In this document: positions 10,952-21,945 of the stretch, one piece after another
Layout of the letters: the number at the start of each line of letters is the position of its first letter
How positions within the stretch are numbered: the first letter of the stretch is position 1
Assembly (NCBI GenBank): GCA_037039685.1
Contig: JAWNGF010000002.1
Coordinates: 310,001 to 374,000, forward strand
Source: Ceratobasidium sp. AG-K
Taxonomy: Eukaryota; Basidiomycota; Agaricomycetes; Cantharellales; Ceratobasidiaceae
Reading direction: 5' to 3'
DNA: 64,000 bases
The notes under the pieces: generated by a model
The model's database searches: none
What the model was told of the DNA's origin: nothing
Seen by the model: only the letters and a program-made list of their open reading frames with translations
Made by a program: the position numbers and the translations under genes

Positions 10952-11758
10952 ATGGCCCCACGCAAGAAGTTTCAGCGGGTTGTCGCGCCAGACGTTCGCC
11001 TCAAAGACGTATCCCCCCCTGGATCTGGCAGCATAACAAGCAGCAGCTTTATAGGTAATCACCACTCTCTCAAGCCTGAGCAGCTTTACGACTCGCTTAT
11101 TAGCCGATATGACCCCCGTACCCATGTCGAGTCCATTATCCTGAGATCCGCCTGGTATGGCAAACAGACCAAATCGGCAAAACACGAATTCCTAGTCATT
11201 CAGGTTGAAGACAAGGCCGCGGAGGGGCTACCTCTTCTGCAACAACCAGTACCTCTGATGCGTTCAGAGTTTCGTATGATGGGGGCATCGAGAAACTACT
11301 CCAGGAATGCCAGCTCGGGCCTTATAAGTGCTTAGAGCGGCTTCAATTCCCCCCCCCCCCGCAGACGCCGATGTATCTCTATGAGTTGGTCACCCTTGCA
11401 GGGCTTGTCTCTAATCACTATCCGCACTACGGTGCCGTTGATTCCAGTTGCTATCTGTTCGCCGGGCTTGTTTGGGATTGTGTGCGTTACCTGAATCCTG
11501 ATGCCGATTACCTTGAGACATATGCCGCGAGTCAAGGGAGATTTCGCTGGGTTCGTTATCACCCTCACGGCTCCGCAACCGAAGATGTGGGGGCGGCGGC
11601 TCAAAACAAAATGCCAGAAGTCAAGGTAGAACTCCATAGGCAAAAGATTGTAAGTGCTTTTTGCTCAAGTGAGGGTGAAAATACCTAACAGCATCATTTT
11701 CAAGCGCTGGGAAAATATTCAAAAGGCATTGGTGGAAGGGCCAGATCCCGAGGTGTAG
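10952..11758 (+). pseudogene. Family A paralog A3, broken by an internal deletion and frameshift
   Basis: The first part is normal (V-S-P-P-G-S-G start, E-Q-L-Y-D-S-L, S-A-W-Y-G-K-Q-T, K-H-E-F-L-V-I-Q-V-E-D). After A-E-G-L near 11228 about 30 codons are missing, including the whole Y-L-V-L-D-R strand. The reading frame then changes. The second part (F-R-V-S-Y-D-G-G, L-Y-E-L-V-T-L-A, S-S-C-Y-L-F-A-G) is readable in the other frame and ends in a family-like intron (GTAAGT from 11650) and a short last exon ending at a TAG at 11756-11758. A 12-C run (11349-11360) lies in the second part. I see no splice site that would bridge the break, so this is a probable pseudogene, though upstream elements and the 3' structure remain. 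Confidence 0.75.
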
Positions 11759-12241
11759 GGAGGCTTCCCCAATCATATTCTCTATTTCTTGACGTTATTT
11801 CCCAGGTCATAAACCGTCCGGTGTCTTGTCATATTTTATTCGTTAAGGAGTGTTTCGAAGTGTGAATTTGTATAAATGGAATGAGTTCAATTAGCTACAA
11901 TACGCATTGTATTGAAACCATTTCCTCTGTAGCATAATGCAGAAGCGAGCCTCCCGAGATATGGCCTTGGCAATAAACGTCCATTAGTAACCCATTTATC
12001 CCAGGCTTTGCAACCCACTCGCAGTCGCCTATGGTGGAGGAGCATGACGAGACGTCGTATTTTTGCCGGTGGTGTAACCCGTGGTTTCGGCAAACGCTAT
12101 CCGCCCTGTGCGAATCGCGATTCAGTATGTGTATGAAACCCTTATAATCTCGTTATATGCTCCATCCACACGTGGGATGCCGCGCGATTACCTTCCCCAA
12201 ACCATCAGCATATCAACCGCCTTTGGCTATTCGAACTCGAA
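11759..12241. other. Intergenic A3-A4
   Basis: No coding or repeat feature recognised between the end of A3 and the A4 upstream motif. Confidence 0.5.
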
Positions 12242-12260
12242 GGCAACCCTATCACCACGT
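12242..12260 (+). promoter_or_regulatory. Family A upstream motif, copy A4
   Basis: GGCAACCCTATCACCACGT, 132 nt before the chosen A4 ATG. Closest to the A3 copy, which shares CCCTATNACCACGT. Confidence 0.55.
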
Positions 12261-12392
12261 CAATAACCCAACCTTGCTCTCCTCTTTATAAAGTATTTTA
12301 TTCGTTTTGTCCAGTTACTCGGTGATGATAGAATTGTTGCATAATTGCTATCCCCTGCTCACATATGGTTGGGTTTCTTAGCTAAACTTAAG

Positions 12393-13269
12393 ATGTCGTC
12401 ACTCGGGAAAGGCGCACTAGCACCAGAGTTCCGTCTCAAAGATATATTTCCGCCGGGATTCGACCACATATCTCCAGGGGTAGGATGCACCAGCTATCAC
12501 TACAATCTCAAACCAGAGCAGTTATGCTACTCACTTGTCGAGCGTTACGATCCCAACTCGCACGTCGAATCTATAGTTGTGAAGTCTACTTGGTACGCAA
12601 AGGGAACTAGATCAGCAAAGTGCGAGTTTCTTGTCATCCAAATTGAAGACATAGCTGTTGAGGGATTGATCAACTACCTTGTTCTAAACCGGAATGCTGC
12701 GGATCCCGGCCGTAAGTCTTCTGGGTTCGTTTCAAATTCTCAAGTTTCCTCTGCGACAGCGAAACTAGATGACGTATTTAGAGTCTCATATGACGGAGAC
12801 CTCGAAAAGCTATTGCGCGAATGTCAACTCAAGCCATATAAATATCTAGAACGCCTTGACTTTCATAGGGAAGCACCGCTCTACCTTTACGAGCTAGTCA
12901 CTCTCGCAGGTCTTGTCTCCAGTCACTATCCACATCACGCCGCAAGAGAAGCTAATAGTCACCTGTATGCTGGGATCACTTGGGAGTGTATGCGATTGAT
13001 GCGCCCCAGTGCCGCATATCAGGATGGCCTGGCGAGAAGGCGAGGTAAACGTTACCCGGTTCGTTATAGCCCGGACAGCTCCATGCTCGGAGAGGTATAT
13101 CAATCCTTTGGTGATAGGATAGCGCAGCTCGAGTTGCAGCTCAACACGCAGAAAACGGTATGGTTACTTTCCGTGCAATGGATGACCGGTGGCACTCAAT
13201 GATATCCAACAGCTGTGGGCGAAACTTACAAGAGCCGATGGAATGAGCGAACTCTCCGCGCCTCCTTAA
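12393..13269 (+). CDS. Family A paralog A4 lacking both candidate active-site residues
   Basis: Model join(12393..13157,13213..13269), 273 aa. The ATG at 12393 is preferred over an in-frame upstream start at 12345 because it matches the N-terminus of relatives and the spacing to the upstream motif. Landmarks I-F-P-P-G-F-D, E-Q-L-C-Y-S-L, Y-L-V-L-N-R, F-R-V-S-Y-D-G-D and L-Y-E-L-V-T-L-A are kept. The His of H-E-F is Cys (C77 in K-C-E-F), and the Cys of N-C-Y is Ser (S189 in A-N-S-H-L-Y-A-G). W-Y-G-K-Q is W-Y-A-K-G. Otherwise the frame is fully open with normal splice sites, suggesting a retained but catalytically dead member if the family is enzymatic. Exon 2 encodes L-W-A-K-L-T-R-A-D-G-M and ends in TAA. 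Confidence 0.8.
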
Positions 13270-14982
13270 GGAACATTAGAAATTGGCTGGAATTGCTTAT
13301 TAACTGTTTAGTGCCGTTCCCGATTCTAGGCAGTCTACTACACTCATAACCGATGAGAGCGTCCGCTCCGTAGTAGAGCTCGGATTTATTTAGCTCTATT
13401 TTATGGGCGCCCTGGCCTCGGTTCTCGTAGTTCAGAGTGTATTTACATACAACCAAGGCTAGAAGACAACAATCGGGACAACTGTGCTGACTCAGATAAG
13501 GAAAGATAATCTTTCAACCCATCCTAACATTTTTCTCCTTCGAGTGCTCCAGAGCAAACACTAGTTTCCCTGACCAATCCGACGCAAGTTTCACTCTTAA
13601 ATACCGCGTAGATTCGACGGTGGGACGCGAATAAGGATACAGTAAACAGAAACTCAGCATGCTCTCATACACACCTGAGCTCTGATATTTATCCTACCCC
13701 TGCAAGCTATGCTGCATCAACGCAATGAGGGCTCCCGTAGTCGACTGTTTACTCACCATTGACAACTATACTTCCCATGGTCGTTTCAGCCGCTAGCTTT
13801 CCAATTCCGAGAGGTAAATATGTCGTTATTTTAACAACCGCTCTTTCTGCAAGCTGACGGGACCCCTGTTTGTTTATGATAATCGCTAATAACTGGTCCG
13901 CTGAGCTAGTCACTCCCTGGCCAGCAGCGGTGCAAATTGTAGACTTGGAGTTCTTTGCAGAGTGATTCTGGGTCCAACGGGGAATTTAAGCTCGTCCATT
14001 TTGAGTCTGCGCCGGTGTTCTCAAATTGATGCTCCACCCCATTGCCTGACTCATGAACATTCCAGGTGGCCTAGTACCGGACTCCTCCCACCCCTTCCAA
14101 CTCGCGCAGCTCCTAGCCTTAAGTTGGCTTCAGTAGTTTTCGGGGGGTCGCTTAGCCGGTCGGCCCTGCATCCCTAATATCCAAAATACGTAACCTGATT
14201 CCCCGCGCACTCCACAGAGGAGAAGAGCCCCACACCCGCTCCACCCGGGTAGATAAGGTGAAAAATGCACGCATTGCGAAGACTGAGTGAAGCTAAATAT
14301 GGGTAGAACATATGACCCTTTAGTCGGCTTTGAGGTCGCTGGCACCTGAAAGCACTAAACAACAGGTATCAAACTCGATTTCCACTCGACACACGCGGAG
14401 GCACCGCGTTCACCATAGTGCGAGAGCTTATACATTTACTCCGACGGATACACCAAGAAGAAACGCGGATACACTCGATACCGGGACAAGACCAGGATAC
14501 ACCGCGCGGCCAGCAGAACGGGTACATCCATATTCTCTGCTACAGCCGCCCTAGGCGGATAATAGGCAGAAACCTTAAACTGACAACAAGGTGGCCTAGA
14601 TTGGAAGGTCAACTACAGTTGCCGAATTGGAGCACGACGTGGCACCCTTCCAGTACGGTGGTAGGGCTCATATCGTAATCGGCTCGTTCCGCCGGTACCG
14701 GGTTCTGATGCTTTTGTGAAAGAGTTGACTTCCGAGAATACTTTGGAGGGTCACGTGAAGGATTGGTCAACTTTTGTTGGATAAATGGGTGTTAGCCGTT
14801 GATGTAAGCACTCAAGCTCGTAACGCAAGCCTTTGTGAGTGGAGTCTGTACCCTCCCTCTTAAAACGACGAGGAAGTGCGGTATACCTCGTGCCGTGCTC
14901 TCAAGCTTACCCATACCCGATCTCCGGCTCTGAAAATTATCCAGGTTTTCCCTGGGCCTTCTAACCAGCAAACCAGCCAGGA
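13270..14982. other. Intergenic A4-B3
   Basis: About 1.7 kb without a recognised gene. Overlapping ORFs at 14330-14678 show a loose GATACAC-type sequence repetition but no family motif. The B3 promoter should lie at the right end. Confidence 0.4.
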
Positions 14983-15891
14983 ATGTCCATTTTGCCCGCC
15001 CCAAGACAGCACGAGGCGGAAGGGTCAGAAGGAGGGGGAACCTCCAGGCCATCACATGTAAGTTTTCTGACAATTGTTCCATCTTTGGGTCTACTGCTGA
15101 CCAGGACGTACGCTGGTAGCGCAGACAGTTTAGTTTGCCATGGCCCATCTGCGGTGGAGCTGAGGACCCCGACCCGTCATCGAATTTTTCCCCAACAGAA
15201 TCTTCACTATATGACAAAGGAGATAACGACTCGGTGGCGTCGGGTGCATTGTCCCAAGCGTCGACACGGTCAAGTCCACAGTCGAGACGAACCCTCCCAA
15301 TAATCCCACTTAGCTATTCTAACTTCTACTCTACTCAACCAACCCACCACCCCGGAATGGTTGTAAGGATGATGGAACCGCAGCCAGACCCACCGAGAAT
15401 CAGAGGTGGGGGATGCTGTGGGGGTGGTGTAAGTTTGTTGACGGATCCTGGCAATTTGAATCGCTAACTGGCGTCAATAGGGAGGGAACGTAACTGTCGC
15501 TGCTCCCCAGAGTAAAGCTCCTGGTATTCAGATTGATACGACGAAACCTGCGACCATACCTCGTCCGTTGATTCCAGACCCACCCCCAACGGGGGAGAAA
15601 CCCCGGTCACGAACGCAGTCTCAGGCGGCACCACGATCCAGAGCAGAATCTCGCGCATCCCAGAAACCCGATCCAGCAGCAGGGGGGTCACGATCTCGGC
15701 GGGGATCGGAAGCGACAGTAAGGGATGGCGTGCCAGGAGGGCGGTCGAGAACGGGATCAGAAGCAGCTCCGCCCCGGTCGAGGACACAATCGCGTGCTGA
15801 ACAGCCGCGATCGAGGACACAGTCACGCGCTGAACCACCGCGATCGAGAAAACCGTCGGCAGTACCCCCTGTTCCCGCAATCCCACGATAA
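14983..15891 (+). CDS. Family B paralog B3, three exons
   Basis: Model join(14983..15057,15120..15428,15481..15891), about 264 aa. Exon 1 (25 codons) starts M-S-I-L-P-A-P-R-Q-H-E-A-E-G. Exon 2 begins R-R-Q-F-S-L-P-W-P-I-C-G-G-A-E-D, has S-T-Q-P-T-H-H-P-G-M-V-V-R-M-M-E-P-Q-P-D-P and R-I-R-G-G-G-C-C-G-G-G, and ends at a GTAAGT donor. Exon 3 begins G-G-N-V-T-V-A-A-P-Q, has P-G-I-Q-I-D-T-T, and about eight R-S-R-x-x-S-[QRE] units, the last ones as a near-exact tandem repeat (E-P-P-R-S-R-x-x-S). It ends P-P-V-P-A-I-P-R, a candidate SH3-type ligand. All introns are phase 0. The Cys pair beside Gly could be lipidated, but this is a guess. Function unknown. Confidence 0.78.
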
Positions 15892-17267
15892 TACGTGAAG
15901 TAATTTGGGCTAGCCATTCCAGCTCAACGCTCGAAATGAACCTCACGACTTCACGACACACTCCTCGCAAATGGGTTGGTATCTTACCTGGAATTAATAC
16001 CACTAGTGTTTTTTTTATTTAGTTTTTTTTTAGTTTTTTTTTACCCGCGGTGTTCTTTTATGCAGTGATCATACATGTAAACCTGTCACATTTAGTTATG
16101 TCCAATCTCATTCGCTCTTACGCCAAACTTTGTTCTCTTCACCGCCAGTGGTTTAAATTAGAAGGTGGTACAGCGGACGCGCGAACTCGGAAACCTACTC
16201 GGTTCGCCACGATAAGCTTGGGCTTATGACGAACTGTGCGTCTTTGAGTGGTAACTCAAACAGAGAATGTCGGTGGTAGAGTGCCAAGTTGGGTAATGCG
16301 CACTGATGTAAGGCTTACGTAATGTGGCGATCCCCAGAACCGATCCCCACCTCGTTTTTTTATGCGTGTTCGCCACCCACGTGTCTGGCCCCTATCTGCA
16401 CAGCCGGGAGGTCAAGAGGCCAAAAATGAATGAGGTCGGCAGGGCCAACACGGTATACATATCACATGCAAATACTACTTGCCCATCCCTCGCGCCACCC
16501 CTCGCCCACCTCGTTGCTCAAGGCCTCATCCCGCCAATGGCAAATTGCGCACAGGGGAATCAGGCACGCCAGCCCTTCGTGTCCACATGTGCCTAGGTTC
16601 TTCTCACGGCGGGCCGCAAGGGCGTCATGTCCACTGATGACATCCTTGAGGCCAACTCGGCTCACCGTTGTCCTTGTTCCTTTATGAGAACCGCCCCCCA
16701 CTATTGTCATCTGGTATTAAACATTCATGAGCCGTCTCTCCTTTTGGACGACGGCAAAGTCACCTATCGCCTGAACCGTTCACATGCATGATGCTCATGG
16801 CGCCAAGACAACGCAAAGCGGAGTGAGAACAGGAGTATAAAAAAACAATAACTTGAGGGGTGCCAAAACTGTGGTGACTTTCCCGCGTTATGATGGGATT
16901 GTGAAGCAACGCGCGCTTCCAGCTTGTAAAACTGTATATGTTCCTTTTACGATAAAGGAGTTGTGGTTCGAGCCAACTGTTGCTCCCTTTCTGGTCTCCG
17001 ACACTCAAGTTTACACAGCCCCGCTATCAGGTTGCTGGGTTCCTCTAGGGATGGATAGCCTGCCATTCTCAGGGCAACATTGGGTCGGGCTCCGGACCGG
17101 TATGTGTGAGTAGCCCATTCTTGGGGTCCATCGTTTAACCTAAGATCGAACTGGCAGTACATGAACTGGGGAGTTTCATGGTTCACCTCTTTGAATAGTA
17201 ATAATTTTGGGCTATGTAAATTTGGCGCGGAGCGGAGGGGTTTATAGGACGGTCCGGAGACGGTGAG
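15892..17267. other. Intergenic B3 to relic; T-rich tract
   Basis: T-rich tracts at 16008-16042 (three runs of 8-10 T separated by A/G) follow the B3 stop by about 120 nt and may be part of its 3' region. No gene recognised in the rest. Confidence 0.45.
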
Positions 17268-17870
17268 TTGCCGCGCGTTAGACTCCCATTACAAACGCAA
17301 ATCCCACAAACTCGACGGGTTACCCGAATAATCCAGTCAACCTCCCTTGATATAGATTTGATGGGATCAAAATATCGACTTGGGCTCGTTGTAAAAGCAG
17401 ATTGGGACCGGAAGGTGGAAGGAATTAGATGTGATAGCTGCTGTGGTAGCGTAGGGCGTAACTAGTTTTCTTGCGACATATTGAAATCGCTGACTGGGTT
17501 GATAGTGGAGAAATATAACCACGGCTACTCCTCGAGACAAGGCTCCGGGAATTCCACTTGATATTGAAAGATGGCCACGCTACCGCAGTAACCGGCTTTA
17601 TTGGAGCTGGAAAGGCTGCCCTAACCACCAGGAGAGAGGATGTAATCAAGAATGCGGTTCCAAATGGAGACTGACCAACCTTGGGCCGCATCCCATGCAT
17701 ATCAAAATACCGATTCGGCATCGGCGGAACCGCGATCTCGACGAGGATTCCAAGAGGCCTTAAGGGAAGGGGGGTTCGCGTCAATTCAGCCATCTTGAAG
17801 GAAAAGCCCATCAAGAATAGCACCCAAATCGCATTTAGAAATGAAATCGCCCGCTGAGGAACAACAACCG
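17268..17870 (+). pseudogene. Family B relic with exon 2 and exon 3 traces
   Basis: Exon 2 trace: the ORF ending at 17450 finishes V-E-G-I-R-C-D-S-C-C-G-S at a GTAGGG donor, corresponding to E-R-I-R-G-G-G-C-C-G-G. Exon 3 trace: K-A-P-G-I-P-L-D-I-E (near 17545) corresponds to K-A-P-G-I-Q-I-D-T in B3. In another frame, A-E-P-R-S-R-R-G-F-Q-E-A-L-R-E-G-G (about 17725-17785) corresponds to R-S-R-R-G-S-Q-A-T-L-K-D-G-G in B5. The frame changes between these pieces and no full R-S-R array remains. The long minus-strand ORF at 17425-17910 is the antisense shadow of this relic. Confidence 0.6.
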
Positions 17871-19030
17871 AGCGTGGCTTTGCAATAACAAGTAGCGCAA
17901 TCGGAGACAACCTCTCATGGTCCGTTAGTGTCCCCCCAGTTCCACTAAGTTCATAAACCTTTCGAGGAAAATTTAGTACATACGTTACGCATATAGCCAG
18001 TACAATATCTAAAACGAAACCTTTGAGATCTGAACACCCCCAAACGTGCTGGAAACTTACGGGGAACTAATAACACTGATACACGCTACATACTATTAGC
18101 CAGGTAATTCACAGCAATCCAATGTGTGAGTGAAGTAATTTACATCCGTTCATGCATAATACTACGGGTTAAACAAGCATCGAATTTATTGACCTCTCGG
18201 CTGTCAATGCGGTTTGGATAATATGATCCGGGCTTGATGTTCGAATGAGAGCAACAGCCCAGTTGCTGAGTTATGGACGACACAATTTCGGTTACCAGCT
18301 GCCAAAAGAACACCTGCATCACCCAGTTCTTAACGACTAGGGAGTTTCCGGTCCCGCTCCAATGGTAATTCCACTGACCGGTAGAACATCCCCCACAATC
18401 ATTGTTACTATGCTATCCTGGAAGCCTTCTACATACCGGCCAATTGAATCATTTCTGATAAACGCTACCGGTAGTTCAAGAGATAAATTCAGATCTTAGT
18501 ACCAGTAGGAGGGTTGGTATGATAGCACGCAGATAGGGGCACAGTCCTAACACAGACAAACGGAGAGGCGCCGCGTAGCCAGAGACCGGCTGCGAAGTGG
18601 GCCGCGACATGTGCTCCCATGCTGATAGTTTGCGTTCTCCCTCCTATAAGCTTCGCGGGGGACATAGTTTCTGAAATATATGCGCATATACCTAGCTTCA
18701 ATATGTCCATAAATTCTGTTCTCCCTACTAGGCGTTCCTGTCGGTGCAGGTGGGGGATGTATTGTATTGCTCTTGATTGCGGCCACGGGAAAGTGCTGTA
18801 AAGCTTTGGACCCACTATACCACACAGCTTGCTCGCCGAGTCCCTTCAGAAATCATGAATGGGCGAATTTCGCTGTGAAGGCGTTTCATCGCTGAAACGC
18901 AGATTTTCCTATTAACCCAAGGCGAAGGTAAGTTCGTGCCGTACCCGCATGTAATTCCTGGAGTCTTTGCGATCCTGTTACACGCCTCTCACACGCCGGC
19001 TCCTTCCGACACGCGATAACCTCCTGGAGA
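17871..19030. other. Intergenic, no recognised gene
   Basis: Overlapping short minus-strand ORFs at 18489-18825 carry no family motif. No repeat recognised. The right end runs into the A5 promoter elements. Confidence 0.4.
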
Positions 19031-19088
19031 TTAGCGCCGCACCGCGGTAGACTGATAACCCCTATTTTAGCGCTACCCTTTGCCATCC
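19031..19088 (+). promoter_or_regulatory. Family A upstream elements, copy A5 (both blocks)
   Basis: Block 1 TTAGCGCCGCACCGCGGTAG (19031-19050), then CCCCTATTTTAG, then block 2 GCGCTACCCTTTGCCATCC (19070-19088). Block 2 ends 122 nt before the A5 ATG. This is the most complete copy and defines the consensus for A5, A7, A8, A9 and A10. Confidence 0.65.
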
Positions 19089-19210
19089 TCACCGAACCTT
19101 ATACGCATATTCTCATCTCCCTCTCAGAAATTACTTGGTTGGTGAAAATCTTAAAATTATATTCTGGTATGGTGCTCATACGTCTTGTACTGTTCTAGCT
19201 CAACAGCGGC

Positions 19211-20129
19211 ATGGCTCGTGAACATCGCCTTAAATCAGTATTTCCTCCTGGATTCGATGGCTCGTCATCGACGTCTCGCGGATTTGGGAGTCCCTACAGC
19301 CACTCAACAGAGCAGCTATGCATCGCGCTCATCGATAGCTATAGTCCCATGGCTGGTGCGGAGTTGATCACCGTGAAATCTGCTTGGTATGGCAAGCAGA
19401 CCGACTCGGCGGAGCATGAGTTTATTCTCATCCAAGTTGAAGACGCACGCGAAGGGGAAGATGGCGAAAAGGGCCTCGTCAACTACTTAGTACTCGACCG
19501 CAATGTTTTCAATAAGCCAACTAGATCCGTCAAAGCATTCGGCCACTCTCAAACATCCATCCAAGGAGGAAAGGCGGCCGACACTTTCAGGGTCTCGTAC
19601 GACGGCGATGTAGAGAAGTTGCTCAACGATTGCGGTCTCCATCAGAGCTCGCGCAGGTTCATCGAACACATTCAATTCCCTTCAGATAAACCGCTTCATC
19701 TATATGAGCTGGTCGTTTTGGCAGATGTCGTCTCTTCAAAGTACCCAGAGTACCAGGCCGTCGGCTCAAACTGTTTTCTATTCGCTGGATTAATCTGGGA
19801 CAGTCTGTGCGAGCTGTACCCCAACGCCATTCGGGATAGATCTTTGGAGAAGGAAAGAGGGAAATATGGCTGGCTCCGCTATACTCCGGAGAAGTCGCAA
19901 GTGAAGGATACATGTGAGCAGGCCTCAAAGCGGATATCGCAGGCCAGGTCAAAGATTGAAGCTCAAAAAGCAGTAAGTTCAATTTATTATAACCTCTCCG
20001 GCGTCTGACGAATAAACTAACTTATCTCTCGCGACAACGAAGCAACTGGAGAAGTTAATTCACGCCCGTATCGTTGCAATGGGAAAGGCCATGGCAGCTC
20101 CTGTAAAAGGGTCCGCTATTCCATTGTAG
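19211..20129 (+). CDS. Family A paralog A5
   Basis: Model join(19211..19972,20043..20129), 282 aa. Landmarks: V-F-P-P-G-F-D, H-S-T-E-Q-L-C-I-A-L-I-D, S-A-W-Y-G-K-Q-T, H69 in E-H-E-F-I-L-I-Q-V-E-D, L-V-N-Y-L-V-L-D-R, Q-G-G-K-A-A-D-T-F-R-V-S-Y-D-G-D, L-Y-E-L-V-V-L-A, C188 in S-N-C-F-L-F-A-G-L-I-W-D, and the basic E-R-G-K-Y-G-W-L-R-Y-T-P. The GTAAGT donor follows A-Q-K-A. Exon 2 encodes an amphipathic Q-L-E-K-L-I-H-A-R-I-V-A-M tail ending I-P-L then TAG. This defines the second subfamily (H-S-T-E-Q-L, Q-G-G-K-A). Both candidate active-site residues are present. Confidence 0.82.
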
Positions 20130-20742
20130 GCGATCTCGTGTTTGCTCTCGTCCCACTTTCCGCATTCAGGTCCGCAAACTGTTTGGTTTTGCCGCCTCCT
20201 GTCGACACCTATCCAGCCGTGACGCCGCGCTTATGCTTGGGTCGTCTGTCAAATGGCATAGCCCTTAACTATTAGATATGAATTGATTGTTCTTCCCAAT
20301 CGCCAGTCCGTATTCGAATATGTATGCACCTTGTATTGAATGTTTTTTTTTTGTAACTGCATAAACGGGTGATGACCATCGTGGACATGCTGAACGCATC
20401 ACATAGGCTGTATTTGAGGGTCCCTTCCGTACCCAATGCCTTCAATCCACTAGGCGTCTAAAATTAGGCTCATGGTTACTCTCGGTCGCTACGTAGCATA
20501 TGTAAACATTCAGTGTGCCCTCTAAACGCATTCGAGGGCCCCGTCTTCCACTCGAATCGCCGTTTGACCCAGACACAGCACCCAGATTGGTACGATGAAT
20601 AGCGCAACGTCTCATCGCTACAAAACATAAGCAAAGTGCTCAATTCACGCGTGTTTTCCACACGTACGGCATAGTCTTGGCGACTGTCGTACAGGCTGTT
20701 TCGAACCCAGCTGCCATTGGCACGAGGATGCGTGGTGTAGAT
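20130..20742. other. Intergenic A5-A6
   Basis: The A5 3' region (T-run at 20342-20351) and the A6 upstream region. The minus-strand ORF 20476-20841 has no recognised content. Confidence 0.45.
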
Positions 20743-20794
20743 TGGCGCTAGCTCCGCGGTCCCATGTATTTGAGTGCTCCCCTTTACCGCATCC
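20743..20794 (+). promoter_or_regulatory. Family A upstream elements, copy A6
   Basis: GGCGCTAGCTCCGCGGT (20744-20760) matches the CCGCGG block, and GTGCTCCCCTTTACCGCATCC (20774-20794, core 20776-20789) matches the TACCC block. The latter ends 115 nt before the A6 ATG. Confidence 0.55.
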
Positions 20795-20909
20795 ACAGAG
20801 AAGCCCTTCAACCCATTACCTGCTTGCTTCAAGTTTCGCATACCCCGCTAGGTGCGAACGGCTTTATATCATTAGATTGCTCATATAACCCATATTGCCT
20901 TAGCCTAAC

Positions 20910-21945
20910 ATGCGTCCAGCGCCTGCACACCGTCTCAAGTCAGTTTTTCCTCCGGGATTTGACAATCCATCCTCGGAATCCAAAGGCAACTCGGGCTACT
21001 ATACCCACTCCACAGAGCAGCTATACGTCGCACTTATTGACAACTATAGCCCAATGACTGGCGCAGAGTTGATCAGAGTGAACTCTGTGTGGTACTGCAA
21101 ACAGACTAACTCGGCAGAGCATGAATTTATTATGATCCAAGTGGAAGACACTCGGGAAGAAGGCAATAGTGGAAACCTCGTAAATTACCTTGTGCTTGAC
21201 CGCAACGTCCTCAATAAGCACGCCAGGTCCGCAAAGGTCCATACACAATCCCAGGCGTCCATGCAAGGAGGGAATTCAGTCGATACTTTTCGAGTGTCGT
21301 ACGACGGAGATCCGGAGCGACTGCTGAACGATTGTAACCTTCGATCCCATCGAACGCTTGAGCGCCTCGAGTTCTCCCTCGATACCCCACTGCTCTTATA
21401 TGAGCTGGTCACGCTAGCATACATCGTCTCTTACCAGCACGAACAATTTCATACTGGTGACTCAGCTCGATTCTGGTATGCGGGGGTGATCTGGGACAGT
21501 TTATACGAGTTGCATCCTACTGCAATTCATACACCAATATCGGAGAGGAAAAAAGGGAAAAATGGTTGGCTCCGTTATACCGCAGAGAGGCCAGAAGTAG
21601 AAGACATATGCAAGCAGGCAAAAGAGACCATTTCGTTGGGCAGAGCAAGGATTGACAGCCAAAAAGCAGTAAGTCCTTTGAGATATTTCGCCTTTTGCGT
21701 GTTAGCTAAAGTTCGCAACACGATGTGACAGCAATTGGAAACATTGATTCGTGACCGCATCGCAAAGATGGAAACTCCGAGAATAGCACCTGCGCAGGAA
21801 CCCGTTACGCCAAGGTAAGATGTCAGTTACCTTCCCCCTTTTCCTCTTTTCCGCGATGCAAAACTCTTTTTTAACCTGGCCCCTGAATTGTGATATCTGA
21901 CTAACCACCACCCACAGTGTCGATCATGTATCTACGCTGGCTTAG
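20910..21945 (+). CDS. Family A paralog A6 lacking the candidate nucleophile Cys
   Basis: Model join(20910..21668,21732..21814,21918..21945), about 289 aa. The alternative without the last intron stops at 21818. The third exon is preferred because the last intron has a CAAG/GTAAGA donor and a GACTAAC branch site before CCCACAG. Landmarks V-F-P-P-G-F-D, H-S-T-E-Q-L-Y, H71 in E-H-E-F-I-M-I-Q, Y-L-V-L-D-R and F-R-V-S-Y-D-G-D are present. The N-C-[YF] position reads S-A-R-F-W-Y-A-G, so the Cys is replaced by Arg187. W-Y-G-K-Q has become W-Y-C-K-Q (C63). The frame is intact. Like A4, this may be a non-catalytic member if the family is enzymatic. Confidence 0.78.

Noticed and set aside
15464..16003. 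Long minus-strand ORF
   Set aside because: Antisense shadow of the R-S-R repeat exon of B3; the same kind of shadow occurs opposite B4, B9, B10 and B12 exon 3.
17425..17910. 161-codon minus-strand ORF
   Set aside because: Antisense of a family B relic, without its own motif.
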